DNA from: Jiangella anatolica
GTDB taxonomy: Bacteria > Actinomycetota > Actinomycetes > Jiangellales > Jiangellaceae
NCBI RefSeq assembly: GCF_003236295.1
Contig: NZ_POTW01000043.1
Location: 1 to 51,932 of the forward strand
DNA length: 51,932 nt
Reading direction: 5' to 3'
Part shown: positions 42,746 to 51,914 of the stretch, piece by piece
Position numbering within the stretch: the stretch's first letter is position 1
How the letters are laid out: every line of letters starts with the position of its first letter
Notes under the pieces: generated by a model
Told to the model about the DNA's origin: nothing
Databases searched by the model: none
Seen by the model: the letters and a program-made list of their open reading frames with translations, nothing else
Program-made: the position numbers and the translations under genes

Positions 42746-43642
42746 GTGGCTGAACCGATGCCGGCGTTCGGGCTGGGGCTCGCGCCGCTGGGCAAGGACG
42801 CCGGCGCGCCCTGGCGCGAGACGGTCGACGCCGCCTGGGACGCCGGCGTCCGCTTCTTCGACACCGCGCCGCTCTACGGCCCGTCGCGGCGGGCCGAGCA
42901 GCGGCTGGGTGCGGCCCTGCACGGGCGGGCACGGGGCTCGTTCGCCGTCGCCACCAAGAGCGGCTGGACCATGCTCGACGACGGCGCCAGGGTCGCCGAC
43001 TTCTCCTACGACGCGACGCTGCGCTCGGTGGCCGAGAGCCTGCGGCTGCTCGGCGTGGACCGGCTCGACGTCCTGCACGTCCACGACCCCGCCGAGCACC
43101 ACGACGCCGCGCTCGCCGGCGCCTACCGCGCGGCCGTGCGACTGCGCGAGGAGGGCGTGGTGGGCCACATCGGCGCCGGGTTCAACGACGGCCCGGCCGC
43201 CGCCCGGTTCGTCGCGGCCGCCGACCTCGACTGCGTGCTGATCGCGCTGCGCTACACGCTGCTGGACCAGTCGGCGCTGGCGTCGCTGCTGCCGCTGTGC
43301 GACGAGCGCGAGGTGGCGGTCATCGCGGCCGGCGTGTTCGGCTCGGGCCTGCTCGCCGACCCCGCCGACGGCGCGCCGTACGCCTACGCGCCGGCGCCGC
43401 CGGAGCTGGTCGGCCGGGCCAGGCGGCTGGCGGCCGTCTGCGCCCGCTATGGCGTGCCGCTGGCGGCCGCGGCGCTGCGGTTCCCGTTCGGCCATCCGGC
43501 GGTGCGCAGTGTCGTCGTCGGCGCCGGCACCCCGGCGGAGATCGCCGACGACGTCCGGCTCGCGGGCCTGGACGTCCCGCGGGAGCTGTGGGCGGAGCTG
43601 GTGTCGGAGGGACTGCTGCCCGAGGAGGTGCCCACGCCGTGA
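42746..43642 (+). CDS. aldo/keto reductase, L-fucose/galactose dehydrogenase type
   Basis: 298 residues, GTG start. Catalytic residues visible: Asp and Tyr in FFDTAPLYGPSRRAEQRLG, Lys in VATKSG, His in LHVHDPAEHH. The GxSxxAEQxLGxAL arrangement is typical of the aldose 1-dehydrogenase subgroup (D-threo-aldose / L-fucose dehydrogenase), which oxidises sugars to lactones with NAD(P). The next gene encodes a lactonase-like amidohydrolase, supporting a sugar to lactone to sugar acid route. GTGA overlap with that gene. Confidence 0.85.
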   Translation: MAEPMPAFGLGLAPLGKDAGAPWRETVDAAWDAGVRFFDTAPLYGPSRRAEQRLGAALHGRARGSFAVATKSGWTMLDDGARVADFSYDATLRSVAESLRLLGVDRLDVLHVHDPAEHHDAALAGAYRAAVRLREEGVVGHIGAGFNDGPAAARFVAAADLDCVLIALRYTLLDQSALASLLPLCDEREVAVIAAGVFGSGLLADPADGAPYAYAPAPPELVGRARRLAAVCARYGVPLAAAALRFPFGHPAVRSVVVGAGTPAEIADDVRLAGLDVPRELWAELVSEGLLPEEVPTP

Positions 43643-44481
43643 TCGTCGATGCCCATCACCACCTGTGGCGCGACGCCGGCCGCGGCTACCGCTGGCTGGA
43701 AGGGCCGGCCATGGCGGCGCTGCGGCGCCCGTTCTGGGTGCCGGAGCTGCGGACCGTGCTGGCCTCGTCGGACGTGGAGCGGACGGTGCTGGTCGAGTCC
43801 GGGCTCGGCCGCGAGATCGAGGTCGAGGAGTTCCTGGCGGTCGCCGAGAAGACCCCGGAGATCGGGGGAGTGGTCGGCTGGATCGACCCGGCCCGGCCGG
43901 ACCTGGCCGACGCGCTGGCCCGCTACCGGTCGCTGCCGGGCGGCCGGTTCCTCTCCGGCGTGCGCGCGCACGCGACGCACAGCCCCGACGCGGACTACTT
44001 CGACCGTCCCGAGGTGCGCCGCGGCCTGGCGGCGGTCGGCGCCGCCGGGCTCACCTTCGACCTGGTCGTCCGCCACGATCAGCTGCCGGCCGCCGCACGG
44101 GCGGTCGCGGCGCTGCCGGAGGTGACCTTCGTGCTCGACCACCTGGCGCTCCCGCCCCTGGACGGCGGCGCCGCGGGCTTGGCGCGGTGGCGGTCCCTGG
44201 TCGCGCCACTGGCGGCGTCGCCCAACGCCGTCGCGAAGGTGTCCGGCCTGGTCACGCTGCCCGGCGCCACCGTGGCGGCCGCGGCGCCGTTCGTGGCGGC
44301 GGCGGTGGAGCTGTTCGGCCCGGACCGGCTGATGCTCGCCGCCGACTGGCCCAACTGCCTGCGCATGGCGGACTACGCGCAGACCTGGCGGTTCCACGAG
44401 GCCGCGCTGCCCGCGCTGTCGCCCGCCGAGCTGGCCGCACTGCGCGGCGGCTCGGCGGTGCGGGTCTACGGCCTCACCTGA
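43639..44481 (+). CDS. sugar lactonase-type amidohydrolase (L-fuconolactonase-like)
   Basis: 280 residues, GTG start. Amidohydrolase family 2 with ligands intact: HHH in VDAHHHLW, then FDLVVRHDQL, FVLDHLALPPL and AADWPN. The opening IVDAHHHLWRDAGRGYRWL is characteristic of L-fuconolactone / L-rhamnono-lactone hydrolases. It would open the lactone made by the preceding dehydrogenase. Unlike the amidohydrolase-2-type protein at 6.9 kb, it keeps the HxH motif. Confidence 0.86.
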   Translation: MIVDAHHHLWRDAGRGYRWLEGPAMAALRRPFWVPELRTVLASSDVERTVLVESGLGREIEVEEFLAVAEKTPEIGGVVGWIDPARPDLADALARYRSLPGGRFLSGVRAHATHSPDADYFDRPEVRRGLAAVGAAGLTFDLVVRHDQLPAAARAVAALPEVTFVLDHLALPPLDGGAAGLARWRSLVAPLAASPNAVAKVSGLVTLPGATVAAAAPFVAAAVELFGPDRLMLAADWPNCLRMADYAQTWRFHEAALPALSPAELAALRGGSAVRVYGLT

Positions 44482-44533
44482 CGGGGGATTTCGCACGGCA
44501 TGACCTGATTCTCAATGTCGAGGAGGCAGTGCC

Positions 44534-47500
44534 ATGACCCACGACCTGACCCGACGAACCCTGCTGCGGGGTGTGGCGGCGATCACCGCCGGCGGCGCCC
44601 TGATCGGCCTCGCTCCGCCCGCGCACGCCGCGGGCCGGACGATCTACGTCGCCACGAACGGGAACGACGGCTGGACCGGGCAGCACCCGGACCCGCAGAG
44701 CGACGGCAGTGGACCACTGCGCACCCTGCTCGAAGCGAGCGAGCGGGTCGCCGAGGCCGTCGCCGCCGGCCTGCCGGCGGGCGGCCTCGAGGTGGTCGTC
44801 CGGCCGGGCACCTACCACCTGGACGCGACGCTGGTGCTCGGGCCGGAGCACTCCGGCGCCGACGCGAGCCGGCCCGTCGTGTGGCGCTCCGAGGTCCCGC
44901 ACGCGGCGGTGATCAGCGGCGGCCGGGTGCTCACCGGCACCTGGACCGCGCCCGGCTCCGACGGCGTCCGCAGCCTGAGCGTGCCCGGCTCCGGCCGCTT
45001 CCGCACCCTGTTCGTCGACGGCGTGCGGGCGCCGCTGGTGCGGTACCCCGCGACCGGGAACCTCTACCACGGCGGGCAGTCCCCGAACCTGATCCTGGCC
45101 GGCCTCGCCCGCGCCGGTGACTACGTCGAGTACACCTTCCAGGCCCCCGTGAGCGGGACGTACGACCTCTGGCTCGGGGTGTCCACCGGCCACGAGAACA
45201 GCCAGGGCTGGTTGCGGTTGGCGATCGACAACGGTGCGCCGCTGACACCCGGCACCATCGCCAAGAGCGACGATGACTTCCGTGTCGTCAAGTACAGCCG
45301 GGTGCTCACCGGGCGGTCCCTGACCGCCGGGAGCCACACCGTCCGGGTGTCCAACATCCGCACCGCCGCCGAGGGCCGGGTACACCTGGACGCTCTCGTC
45401 TTCACCACCAACACCGCGATGGTCCCGCCGGTCGGCGAGGTGCTGCCCGCTCCGGTCGCGGGCGAGCAGCGGGTCGTCGTCGACGCCCTCGACTACGCGG
45501 CCGGCTACAGCTCCATCGAGTTCCAGCGCATCGCCGTGACGGGCTGGGACCCGGACAACCACCAGACCCTGAAGGCGGAGTTCGCCCGGCAGCCGTGGGC
45601 CGACGACCCAGAGGCGTTCGTCGAGGTCGTGAGCGGGTTCCAGTACTTCAACGAGCGGCGCGACATCAGCACGGTGAACACCGCGACGGGGCAGATCCAG
45701 CTGGCGGCGCCGGCCAACGGGCGGCTGGAGCCGGCGAACCCGTTCACCGTCCGCGGCGTGCGTGCCGAGCTGAAGACGGCGGGGCAGTGGTATCTGTCGA
45801 CCAGCGCCCAGCGGCTGGACTACCTGCCGCCGGCCGGTCAGGACCCGGGCACGCAGGAGTTCGTGGTCCCCGTGCTGGACCGGCTGGTCGTGCTGGCCGG
45901 CGACGGGGTCACGGGCGCCCGGGTGCGCTGGCTGACCCTGCGCGACTTCACGTTCACCCACTGCGCCACCGCGGAGTCCTACCCCGAGCCGCGCGTCGTC
46001 ACCGACGCGGCGATCGTGCTCGACTGCGCCTCGAACTGCCGGATCGAGGACTGCCACCTCACCGGCGTCGACGGCTACGGCATCTGGCTGCACCTGGACA
46101 GCTGCGACAACGTCGTCGACGGCAACCTGATCGACGACATCGGGGCCGGCGGGATCCTGCTCACGTCGGCCCGGATCGGCTACGGCCACGAGTACGACGC
46201 CCGCTCACAGGTCCAGAACTTCGCCCCACTGCGCAACGCGCTGACGAACAACACCATCCGCGACGGCGGCCGGGTCTGGCTCTGCGCGGCCGGCATCAAC
46301 CTGGACAGCAGGCCGCCGAGCACCGTCTACGCGGCCGGCAACCTCGTCGCGGCCAACCTGATCGAGAACATGCCGCGGCAGGGCGTGTTCGCGTTCCGGA
46401 ACCAGGGCGGCAACATCATCGCCTACAACCGGATCCAGGACGTCGTGCTGTCGACCGCCGACGCCGGCGCGATCAACATCGCGATCATGACCAACCTGTC
46501 CGCGCCGTCGCTGGTGCGGCACAACGTCATCGTGGACGCGCCCGGGATGCTCCGGCTGGGCACCGGCGTCAGCCGGCCGTACGGGTTCGGTCTCTACGCC
46601 GACCACAGCACCAGCAACGTCTGGTGGGAACGCAACAGCGTCACGGGGGCCTCGCTGCCGATGCTCGTCCACGCGGGGCAGTTCAACGCACTGGTCGGCA
46701 ACGAGTTCCTGAACCCGCACCAGGTCTGGTTCCTCGACACCGACCAGCACCTGCGCGACAACCGGATGCGCCGCAACGTGCTCTCCGACCCCTCGGCGGC
46801 CACGCAGCCGGCCGTGCGCCTCTACAGCCCGGTGTTCGCGTTCCAGAACCTGCTGACGGCCAACCCGCGGGCGGTCCTCGAGAGCGAGCGGAACGTGGTG
46901 TGGAGCGACCCGGCCGTGTGGTTCGAGCCCGGCCGGCGCACGTTCGCGGCCTGGCAGGCCCTGGTCGTCGACGTCGGCTCCGTCAACGCGGCGCCCGGCG
47001 CCACGTCCTACTCGGCGGTCGGCTTCCAGCCGATCGACACCGGCAACGCCGGGCCGGGCGCCGTCACAGCACTTCCTGCCCTCGCCGGCATGGCCGCGGT
47101 CACGACGACCGCCGCACCGGTCGTCGTCGACGCGAAGACGACGCGCTACTCGCCGACGTTCGGCCAGGCGGGCGCCTACCGCGTCTACGCGCGCCGGTCG
47201 TCGTCGACGGCGCCACAGCCGCTGCGGATCCTCGTCGAGCACGCCGACGGCCAGTCCATGTCGGTCTACAGCGAGTGGACCGGCACCGGCCGCAACCCCG
47301 AGTACACCCGGTTCGGGACCTACGTCGGGACGTACCGGTTCAACGCCGGCGCCGGGCACCACGTCACCTTCAGCCAGCCCGGCACCGCGACGCCGGTGAT
47401 GCCGTCCCAGCTGGTGCTCATCCGAGTCCCGCAGTTCGACACCGCGGTCGCCGACGAGCTGTGGGACGCGGTCACCGCGGTCGGCGCCGCCACGCTGACC

Positions 47501-47740
47501 GTCGGCGCCACCACGCCGGTCGTCACCCGCGGCCTACTCGGCGACGGCACGCTCGCCGACCTCACCGGCGCGTCCATCTCGTACGGGAGTGACACTCCCG
47601 CTGTGGCCACGGTCGTCGCCGGCGGGCCGACCGGCCACCAGGTCGACGCGGACGGCGCCGGCACGACCCGCATCTGGGCGGCGGTGACGCTCAACGGGCT
47701 CACCGTGCGCTCGCGCCCCATCACTGTGGTCGTCACGTAG
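44534..47740 (+). CDS. exported GH141-like beta-helix glycosidase, copy 2
   Basis: 1068 residues, Tat signal (TRRTLLRG, cleavage probably after AHA), strong GAGGAGG ribosome-binding site at 44520-44526. The architecture parallels copy 1: opening YVATNGNDGWTGQ, an inserted binding-like sandwich at about 194-295 (YVEYTFQAPVSGTYDLWLG), the beta-helix at about 455-745 (DAAIVLDCASNCRIEDCHLTG) and one Ig-like domain at the end, but no LamG domain. Fifty-two bp separate it from the lactonase gene. No copy of the IclR2 operator was found directly upstream, so it may be read from the upstream operon. Confidence 0.82.
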   Translation: MTHDLTRRTLLRGVAAITAGGALIGLAPPAHAAGRTIYVATNGNDGWTGQHPDPQSDGSGPLRTLLEASERVAEAVAAGLPAGGLEVVVRPGTYHLDATLVLGPEHSGADASRPVVWRSEVPHAAVISGGRVLTGTWTAPGSDGVRSLSVPGSGRFRTLFVDGVRAPLVRYPATGNLYHGGQSPNLILAGLARAGDYVEYTFQAPVSGTYDLWLGVSTGHENSQGWLRLAIDNGAPLTPGTIAKSDDDFRVVKYSRVLTGRSLTAGSHTVRVSNIRTAAEGRVHLDALVFTTNTAMVPPVGEVLPAPVAGEQRVVVDALDYAAGYSSIEFQRIAVTGWDPDNHQTLKAEFARQPWADDPEAFVEVVSGFQYFNERRDISTVNTATGQIQLAAPANGRLEPANPFTVRGVRAELKTAGQWYLSTSAQRLDYLPPAGQDPGTQEFVVPVLDRLVVLAGDGVTGARVRWLTLRDFTFTHCATAESYPEPRVVTDAAIVLDCASNCRIEDCHLTGVDGYGIWLHLDSCDNVVDGNLIDDIGAGGILLTSARIGYGHEYDARSQVQNFAPLRNALTNNTIRDGGRVWLCAAGINLDSRPPSTVYAAGNLVAANLIENMPRQGVFAFRNQGGNIIAYNRIQDVVLSTADAGAINIAIMTNLSAPSLVRHNVIVDAPGMLRLGTGVSRPYGFGLYADHSTSNVWWERNSVTGASLPMLVHAGQFNALVGNEFLNPHQVWFLDTDQHLRDNRMRRNVLSDPSAATQPAVRLYSPVFAFQNLLTANPRAVLESERNVVWSDPAVWFEPGRRTFAAWQALVVDVGSVNAAPGATSYSAVGFQPIDTGNAGPGAVTALPALAGMAAVTTTAAPVVVDAKTTRYSPTFGQAGAYRVYARRSSSTAPQPLRILVEHADGQSMSVYSEWTGTGRNPEYTRFGTYVGTYRFNAGAGHHVTFSQPGTATPVMPSQLVLIRVPQFDTAVADELWDAVTAVGAATLTVGATTPVVTRGLLGDGTLADLTGASISYGSDTPAVATVVAGGPTGHQVDADGAGTTRIWAAVTLNGLTVRSRPITVVVT

Positions 47741-47747
47741 CGGAGCA

Positions 47748-47784
47748 CGCCACCGGCCGGGTCGTCATGGCCCGGCCGGTGGCG
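47748..47784 (+). terminator. strong GC hairpin after the beta-helix gene
   Basis: Perfect 14-bp stem: 47748-47761 pairs with 47771-47784, with a 9-nt loop, starting 7 nt after the stop codon. No T-tract follows, as is common in high-GC actinobacteria. Confidence 0.65.
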
Positions 47785-47849
47785 GCGTCACGGCGGATTG
47801 GTGACAAGCGCACCTGTCCACTGATCGGCCGGCCGCCCACGCTGAGATC

Positions 47850-48839
47850 ATGAGCATCGTCGATCGAACGCCCGGTCCCTGGGGCCGGTTCGTGCCGTGG
47901 CGTGGTCGCCCCACCCGCCTGGACCTGGCCCTGATGGGCGCGATCCTCGCGGTGGTGGCGCTCGGGCTGGTGCTGCGGCCGTTGAAGCCGTTCCTGCTCG
48001 CCTCGCACCCCGTCATGCTGTCGTTCCTCACCGGCGACCTCTCGGCGATCGGCGCCGCCGCGGCGTTCGCCCGCGTCGGCGAGGGACCGCTCTGGCTGGT
48101 CGTCCTGGCCGGCGCGGCGGGCATGGTGAAGCTGGACTGGCTGACCTGGTGGACGGGGCGGCAGTGGGGCGTGGGCATCGTCAGGATGTTCACGACCAGC
48201 GAGCGGGCGCTGCGGTTCGCCGGTCGCGCGACCGAGCTGCCGCCGTGGATCCTGCGCTCCGCGGTCGTGCTCGCCGTGCTGCCCGGTGTGCCCACGCCGG
48301 TCGTGTACGCGATGGCGGGCATGGCCGGGATGCGCGTGGCGACCTTCCTCGTCCTCGACTTCGCCGGCGCGCTGGTGATGACGGGCCTGGTCGCGGGCCT
48401 CGGCTACGGCCTGGGCCAGCACGCGGTCGACGTCGTCTTGGTCGTCGACCGGTACGCCTCGGTCGTGAGCCTCACCCTGATCGGTGTCGCCCTGCTGATC
48501 CCGGTGCTCAAGCGGCTGGTCCGGCGCCTGCGCGGCCTCGGGTCAGGCGGATCGGTGCCGGGCGCCGCCCTCGACGTGGATCGTCTCGCCGGAGACGAAG
48601 CCCGCCCGCAGCAGCCACATCACCGCGTCGACGACGTCATCGGCCTCGCCGTGGCGTCCGACGAAGGTGCCGGCCGCACTCCTGCTCAGGAGGCCGGCCT
48701 TGGCGTCACCCAGGCGGTCCCACGCGCCCGAGTCCACGACGCCGGGCGAGACGGCGTTGACCCGCACCGGAGCGAGATCGGCCGCCAGGTGGCGTGCGGC
48801 GTACTCGACCGCGCCGTTCGTGATCCCCTTGACCAGTGA
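47850..48839 (+). CDS. DedA-like membrane protein with antisense C-terminal extension
   Basis: 329 residues. The first 230 carry hydrophobic helices and a DedA/SNARE-associated pattern (LPGVPTPVVYAMAGMAGM, GALVMTGLVAGLGYGLGQ). From about residue 232 onward the sequence is hydrophilic and compositionally odd (SGGSVPGAALDVDRLAGDEARPQQPHH reads as low complexity), because the frame stays open for 297 bp across the 3' end of the convergent SDR gene. The family normally ends near the last helix, so the natural stop may have been lost. Role: presumably membrane lipid or ion homeostasis, as for the family. Confidence 0.7.
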   Translation: MSIVDRTPGPWGRFVPWRGRPTRLDLALMGAILAVVALGLVLRPLKPFLLASHPVMLSFLTGDLSAIGAAAAFARVGEGPLWLVVLAGAAGMVKLDWLTWWTGRQWGVGIVRMFTTSERALRFAGRATELPPWILRSAVVLAVLPGVPTPVVYAMAGMAGMRVATFLVLDFAGALVMTGLVAGLGYGLGQHAVDVVLVVDRYASVVSLTLIGVALLIPVLKRLVRRLRGLGSGGSVPGAALDVDRLAGDEARPQQPHHRVDDVIGLAVASDEGAGRTPAQEAGLGVTQAVPRARVHDAGRDGVDPHRSEIGRQVACGVLDRAVRDPLDQ

Positions 48840-49247
48840 GCCCGGCCCGGGCCGCCAGCCCACGACGCCGGAGAACAGCACCATCGACCCCGTCGGCCGC
48901 AGCACCGGGGCGAAGTGCTTGGCGACCAGCAGGGGGCCGAGCACCTTCGCCGTGAACGCGGTCAGCAGCCGGTCGCGATCCAGCTCGGTCGCGCGGACGT
49001 CGTGCGGCGCCGAACCGGTCGTCACGACGTGATCGACTCCGTCGCGCAGCCGCTGCGCCGCGGCCGCGATCGTCGCCTCGTCCTGCAGATCGACGCGCAC
49101 CGCGGTGCCGCCGATCTCGCGCGCCAGCACGCCGGCCGCCGACAGATCACGAGCACCGACGACCACGTCGTACCCGTCCGTGGACGCACGCCTCGCCACT
49201 GCCGCGCCGAGCGCCCGCGCGCCTCCGATGACCAGGACCCGCTCCAT
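48543..49247 (-). CDS. short-chain dehydrogenase/reductase
   Basis: 234 residues. N-terminal nucleotide-binding motif VLVIGGARALGAAVA. The usual catalytic YxxxK is not clear: the expected region reads GSLVKGITNGAVEYAARHL, so Tyr is replaced and a Lys is at a shifted position. C-terminal GETIHVEGGARH is typical. Divergent from the HxlR regulator across a palindromic element, which probably controls it. Overlaps the DedA-like frame by 297 bp on the opposite strand. Confidence 0.85.
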   Translation of the reverse strand: MERVLVIGGARALGAAVARRASTDGYDVVVGARDLSAAGVLAREIGGTAVRVDLQDEATIAAAAQRLRDGVDHVVTTGSAPHDVRATELDRDRLLTAFTAKVLGPLLVAKHFAPVLRPTGSMVLFSGVVGWRPGPGSLVKGITNGAVEYAARHLAADLAPVRVNAVSPGVVDSGAWDRLGDAKAGLLSRSAAGTFVGRHGEADDVVDAVMWLLRAGFVSGETIHVEGGARHRSA

Positions 49248-49280
49248 GCCGTCACTCCCTCTCGTAGGATCAGGACGAAC

Positions 49281-49303
49281 GGTATGGATTTGATACCGGT
49301 ATC
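49281..49303. promoter_or_regulatory. palindromic operator between SDR and HxlR genes
   Basis: Perfect palindrome GATACCGGTATC at 49292-49303, overlapping a GGTAT-N7-ATACC inverted repeat at 49281-49297. Position between divergent genes fits autoregulation by the HxlR protein and control of the SDR. Confidence 0.6.
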
Positions 49304-49325
49304 TTCAACGGAACCGAGAGCACCC

Positions 49326-49688
49326 ATGGGCAAGGCGTACAACGTGATGGCGGCGACCTGTCCCAGTCGCACCGTGCTGCACCGCATCGGAGCCCGCTGG
49401 ACCGTCTTCATCGTCAACGCGCTGGACGACGGGCCGCGCCGCTTCACCGAGCTGAAGGCGCACATCCAGGGCATCACGCCGAAGGTCCTGACCGAGACCC
49501 TGCGGTCCCTGGAGGCCGACGGCCTGATCAGCCGGCACGAGTACGACGAGAGCCCGCCGCGCGTGGAGTACGCGCTCACGCCGCTGGGCCGCTCGCTGCT
49601 CGTCCCGCTCCGCGCCGTGCGGCTCTGGGCCGAGCAGCACGTCCCCGACATCGAGGCGGCCCGGGCCCGCCGGCACGATCACGCGTAG
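49326..49688 (+). CDS. HxlR-family transcriptional regulator
   Basis: 120 residues, winged helix with the family layout: Cys near the N-terminus (ATCPSRTVLHRIGARWTVFIVNAL), then RRFTELKAHIQGITPKVLTETLRSLEADGLI and a wing ending EYALTPLGRSL. The start at ATG 49326 gives a standard length; ATG 49284 would place the operator in coding sequence. The Cys11 position suggests possible sensing of electrophiles, which is known for some family members. Its last 10 nt overlap the convergent MerR gene. Confidence 0.9.
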   Translation: MGKAYNVMAATCPSRTVLHRIGARWTVFIVNALDDGPRRFTELKAHIQGITPKVLTETLRSLEADGLISRHEYDESPPRVEYALTPLGRSLLVPLRAVRLWAEQHVPDIEAARARRHDHA

Positions 49689-50077
49689 CGCGACTCCGCC
49701 TCCGCGCGCAGGTACGGGCAGTCATCCGCTGGATGCGCCGACGGGCAGGTGAGAAGGTGCTCCAGGTGCGCCTTCGCGGCGCCGAGCCGGGTCAGCTGCT
49801 GCTCGATCGCCGCCACGCGGTGCTCGACGACGTCCCGCCAGGACGCCCCGCCGGTCAGCACCGCGCCGATGTCGTCGAGCGACATCAGGCCGGTCTCGCG
49901 CCACAGCTGGATCAACGCGATCCTGTGCACCTCGTCCGGTCCGTGGCGGCGCCGCCCGGCCCGGCGTTCGGCGGCCCGGAGCAGCCCGCGCTCCTCCCAG
50001 TACCGCAGCGTCGAGACGGCCAGCCCGAACCGGGCGGCCACGGCGCCGATCGGCAACGACTCCGTCGCAGCGCTCAT
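49679..50077 (-). CDS. MerR-family transcriptional regulator
   Basis: 132 residues. N-terminal MerR helix-turn-helix (LPIGAVAARFGLAVSTLRYWEERGLL), followed by a dimerising helix and a short C-terminal segment with two Cys (LLTCPSAHPADDCPYL) that could bind a metal or sense thiols. GGAAGGGA lies before ATG 50077. Divergent from the ABC exporter gene, whose promoter has a MerR-type palindrome. Confidence 0.9.
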   Translation of the reverse strand: MSAATESLPIGAVAARFGLAVSTLRYWEERGLLRAAERRAGRRRHGPDEVHRIALIQLWRETGLMSLDDIGAVLTGGASWRDVVEHRVAAIEQQLTRLGAAKAHLEHLLTCPSAHPADDCPYLRAEAESRYA

Positions 50078-50100
50078 CGCTCATCCCTTCCGCGTCCGGC

Positions 50101-50131
50101 TTGACCTCAAGCCGGCTTGAGCATGCAGCAT
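50101..50131 (+). promoter_or_regulatory. MerR-type promoter/operator for the ABC exporter
   Basis: TTGACC (50101-50106) as -35, a 19-nt spacer and a weak CAGCAT -10 (50126-50131). The perfect 16-bp palindrome CTCAAGCCGGCTTGAG (50106-50121) fills the spacer. An overlong spacer carrying the palindrome is the hallmark of MerR-activated promoters. Position relative to the ABC gene start (50170, AAGGAG upstream) fits. Confidence 0.6.
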
Positions 50132-50169
50132 AGCTTCTTGTTGAAACTGATCCTCAATAAGGAGTTCAC

Positions 50170-51914
50170 GTGTTCGTGCGACGACGGATGCTCGCGCTCA
50201 CGGCGCGGGTGCGCGGGTATGTGGCCGCAGGTGTCCTGACGGCGCTCGGTGTCACGGCGCTGCGCGTGGCCGCGGCCGTGCTGGTCGCGCGCCTCCTCGC
50301 GCGTGCGCTGGACGGCGCCGAGCCGGGCGAGCTGACCGGCCTCTTCGCCGCGCTGCTGGCCGCGATCCTCGTGCGGGCGCTGCTGCTGTGGTGGCGCGAG
50401 CTGCTGGCCGGACGCGCCGCGGCGGCGACCCGGGAGCGGGTGCGCATCGCCCTGTTCGACAAGCTGTTCGAGCTCGGTCCCGGCTACGTCGCCGAGCGCC
50501 GCAGCGGCGAGCTGCGAGCGACCGTCCTGGACGGTGTCGAGGCGCTCGGCCCGTACGTCTCCCGCTACCTGCCGGCGCTGGCCAACGCGCTGGTCGCCCC
50601 GCTCGGAATCGTGGTCTACCTGCTGTTCGTCGCGCCCGGCGCCGCGTTGGCCGCGCTGGCCGGCGCCGTCGTCGCGCTGGTGCTGCCGGCGGTGTGGGTG
50701 GCGATGCGCGCGGAGTCCAGCGGCCGGGTCTGGCGGGAGATCGGCGGCCTGGACGCCGAGTACACCGACACGATCCAGGGCCTGCTCACCCTCAAGGCCT
50801 TCAACGCGACGGCCCGGCGCCGGGCCGTGATCGCGGCCAGGGCCGACGCGGTGCGCGTCGCGGTGATGAAGGAGCTGCGGGTCTCGCTGCTGCACGTCGG
50901 GTTCAGCAACCTCGGCACCGTGGGCGGCACCGCGGCGGCGCTCGGCTGGGCGCTGTGGAGCGCGGCGAACGGCGGACTGGACGCGATCGGCCTGCTCACC
51001 GTCCTGGTGGTGATGCGCGAGATCTACCGGCCGCTCGACGAGGTCGGCCGGTACGCCTTCGACGCGATCACCGCGGACAACGCGGTGGGCGGTATCGACG
51101 AGCTGCTGACCGCGCAGCCCCGGACGCCCGAGCCGGTCCGGCCGGTCGGGCCGGCCGGCGGGCTGCCGCCACGGATCGAGTTCGAGGACGTCACGTACCG
51201 GTACCCGGGCCGCGACCGCGACGCCGTCCACGGCATCAGCCTGGCGTCGCCGAGGGCGAGACCGTCGCGGTGGTCGGCGCGTCGGGCGCCGGCAAGAGCA
51301 CCCTGGCGATGCTGCTGCTGCGCTTCGCCGACCCCGACGCCGGCCGGGTCCTGATCGGCGGGCACGACCTGCGCACGCTCCCGACGGCGACGGTGCGCGC
51401 CCAGCTGTCCGTCGTGTGGCAGGACACCTACCTGTTCTCCGGCACGGTCGCCGAGAACATCGCGATCGCCCGGCCCGGCGCGACCGAGGCCGACGTCCGG
51501 CGGGCGGCCGAGGCGGCGGGTGTCGCAGGCTTCATCGACGAGCTGCCGGACGGCTACGCCACGACGGTCGGCGAGCGTGGCGCCCTGCTGTCCGGCGGAC
51601 AGCGGCAGCGCATCGCGATCGCCCGGGCGATGCTGAAGGACGCGCCGGTCCTCGTGCTCGACGAGGCGACGTCCAGCGTGGACGCCGCCGCCGAGGCCGG
51701 CGTACAGGCCGCGCTCGCGGCCGCGGCGCAGGGCCGCACGACGCTCGTCATCGCACACCGGCTGTCCACCGTGCAGGACGCGGACCGGATCGTCGTGCTC
51801 GACCAGGGCGCGATCGTCGAGACCGGCACGCACGCCGGCCTGCTCGCCCGCGACGGCCGCTACGCCGCGCTGGTCACCGCCCAACTCCTCGACCCCGCCG
51901 GAGCCCTCCGATGA
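50170..51914 (+). pseudogene. ABC exporter half-transporter with one-base frameshift
   Basis: Type I exporter with an N-terminal membrane domain (about residues 1-300), then the ATPase domain. The membrane domain and first ATPase strand (FEDVTYRYPGRDRDAVHGISLA) are in the frame starting at GTG 50170. At about 51246 the frame changes, and Walker A (GASGAGKST), the Q-loop (VVWQDTYLFSG), signature (LSGGQRQRIAIARAML), Walker B (VLVLDEATSS) and switch His (IAHRLST) continue in another frame to 51914. Inserting one G (GCG-GTC in place of GCG-TC) restores a 581-residue protein. Either a true pseudogene or a sequencing/assembly error; the intact remainder favours a recent event or an error. The next gene overlaps (ATGA). 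Confidence 0.85.
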
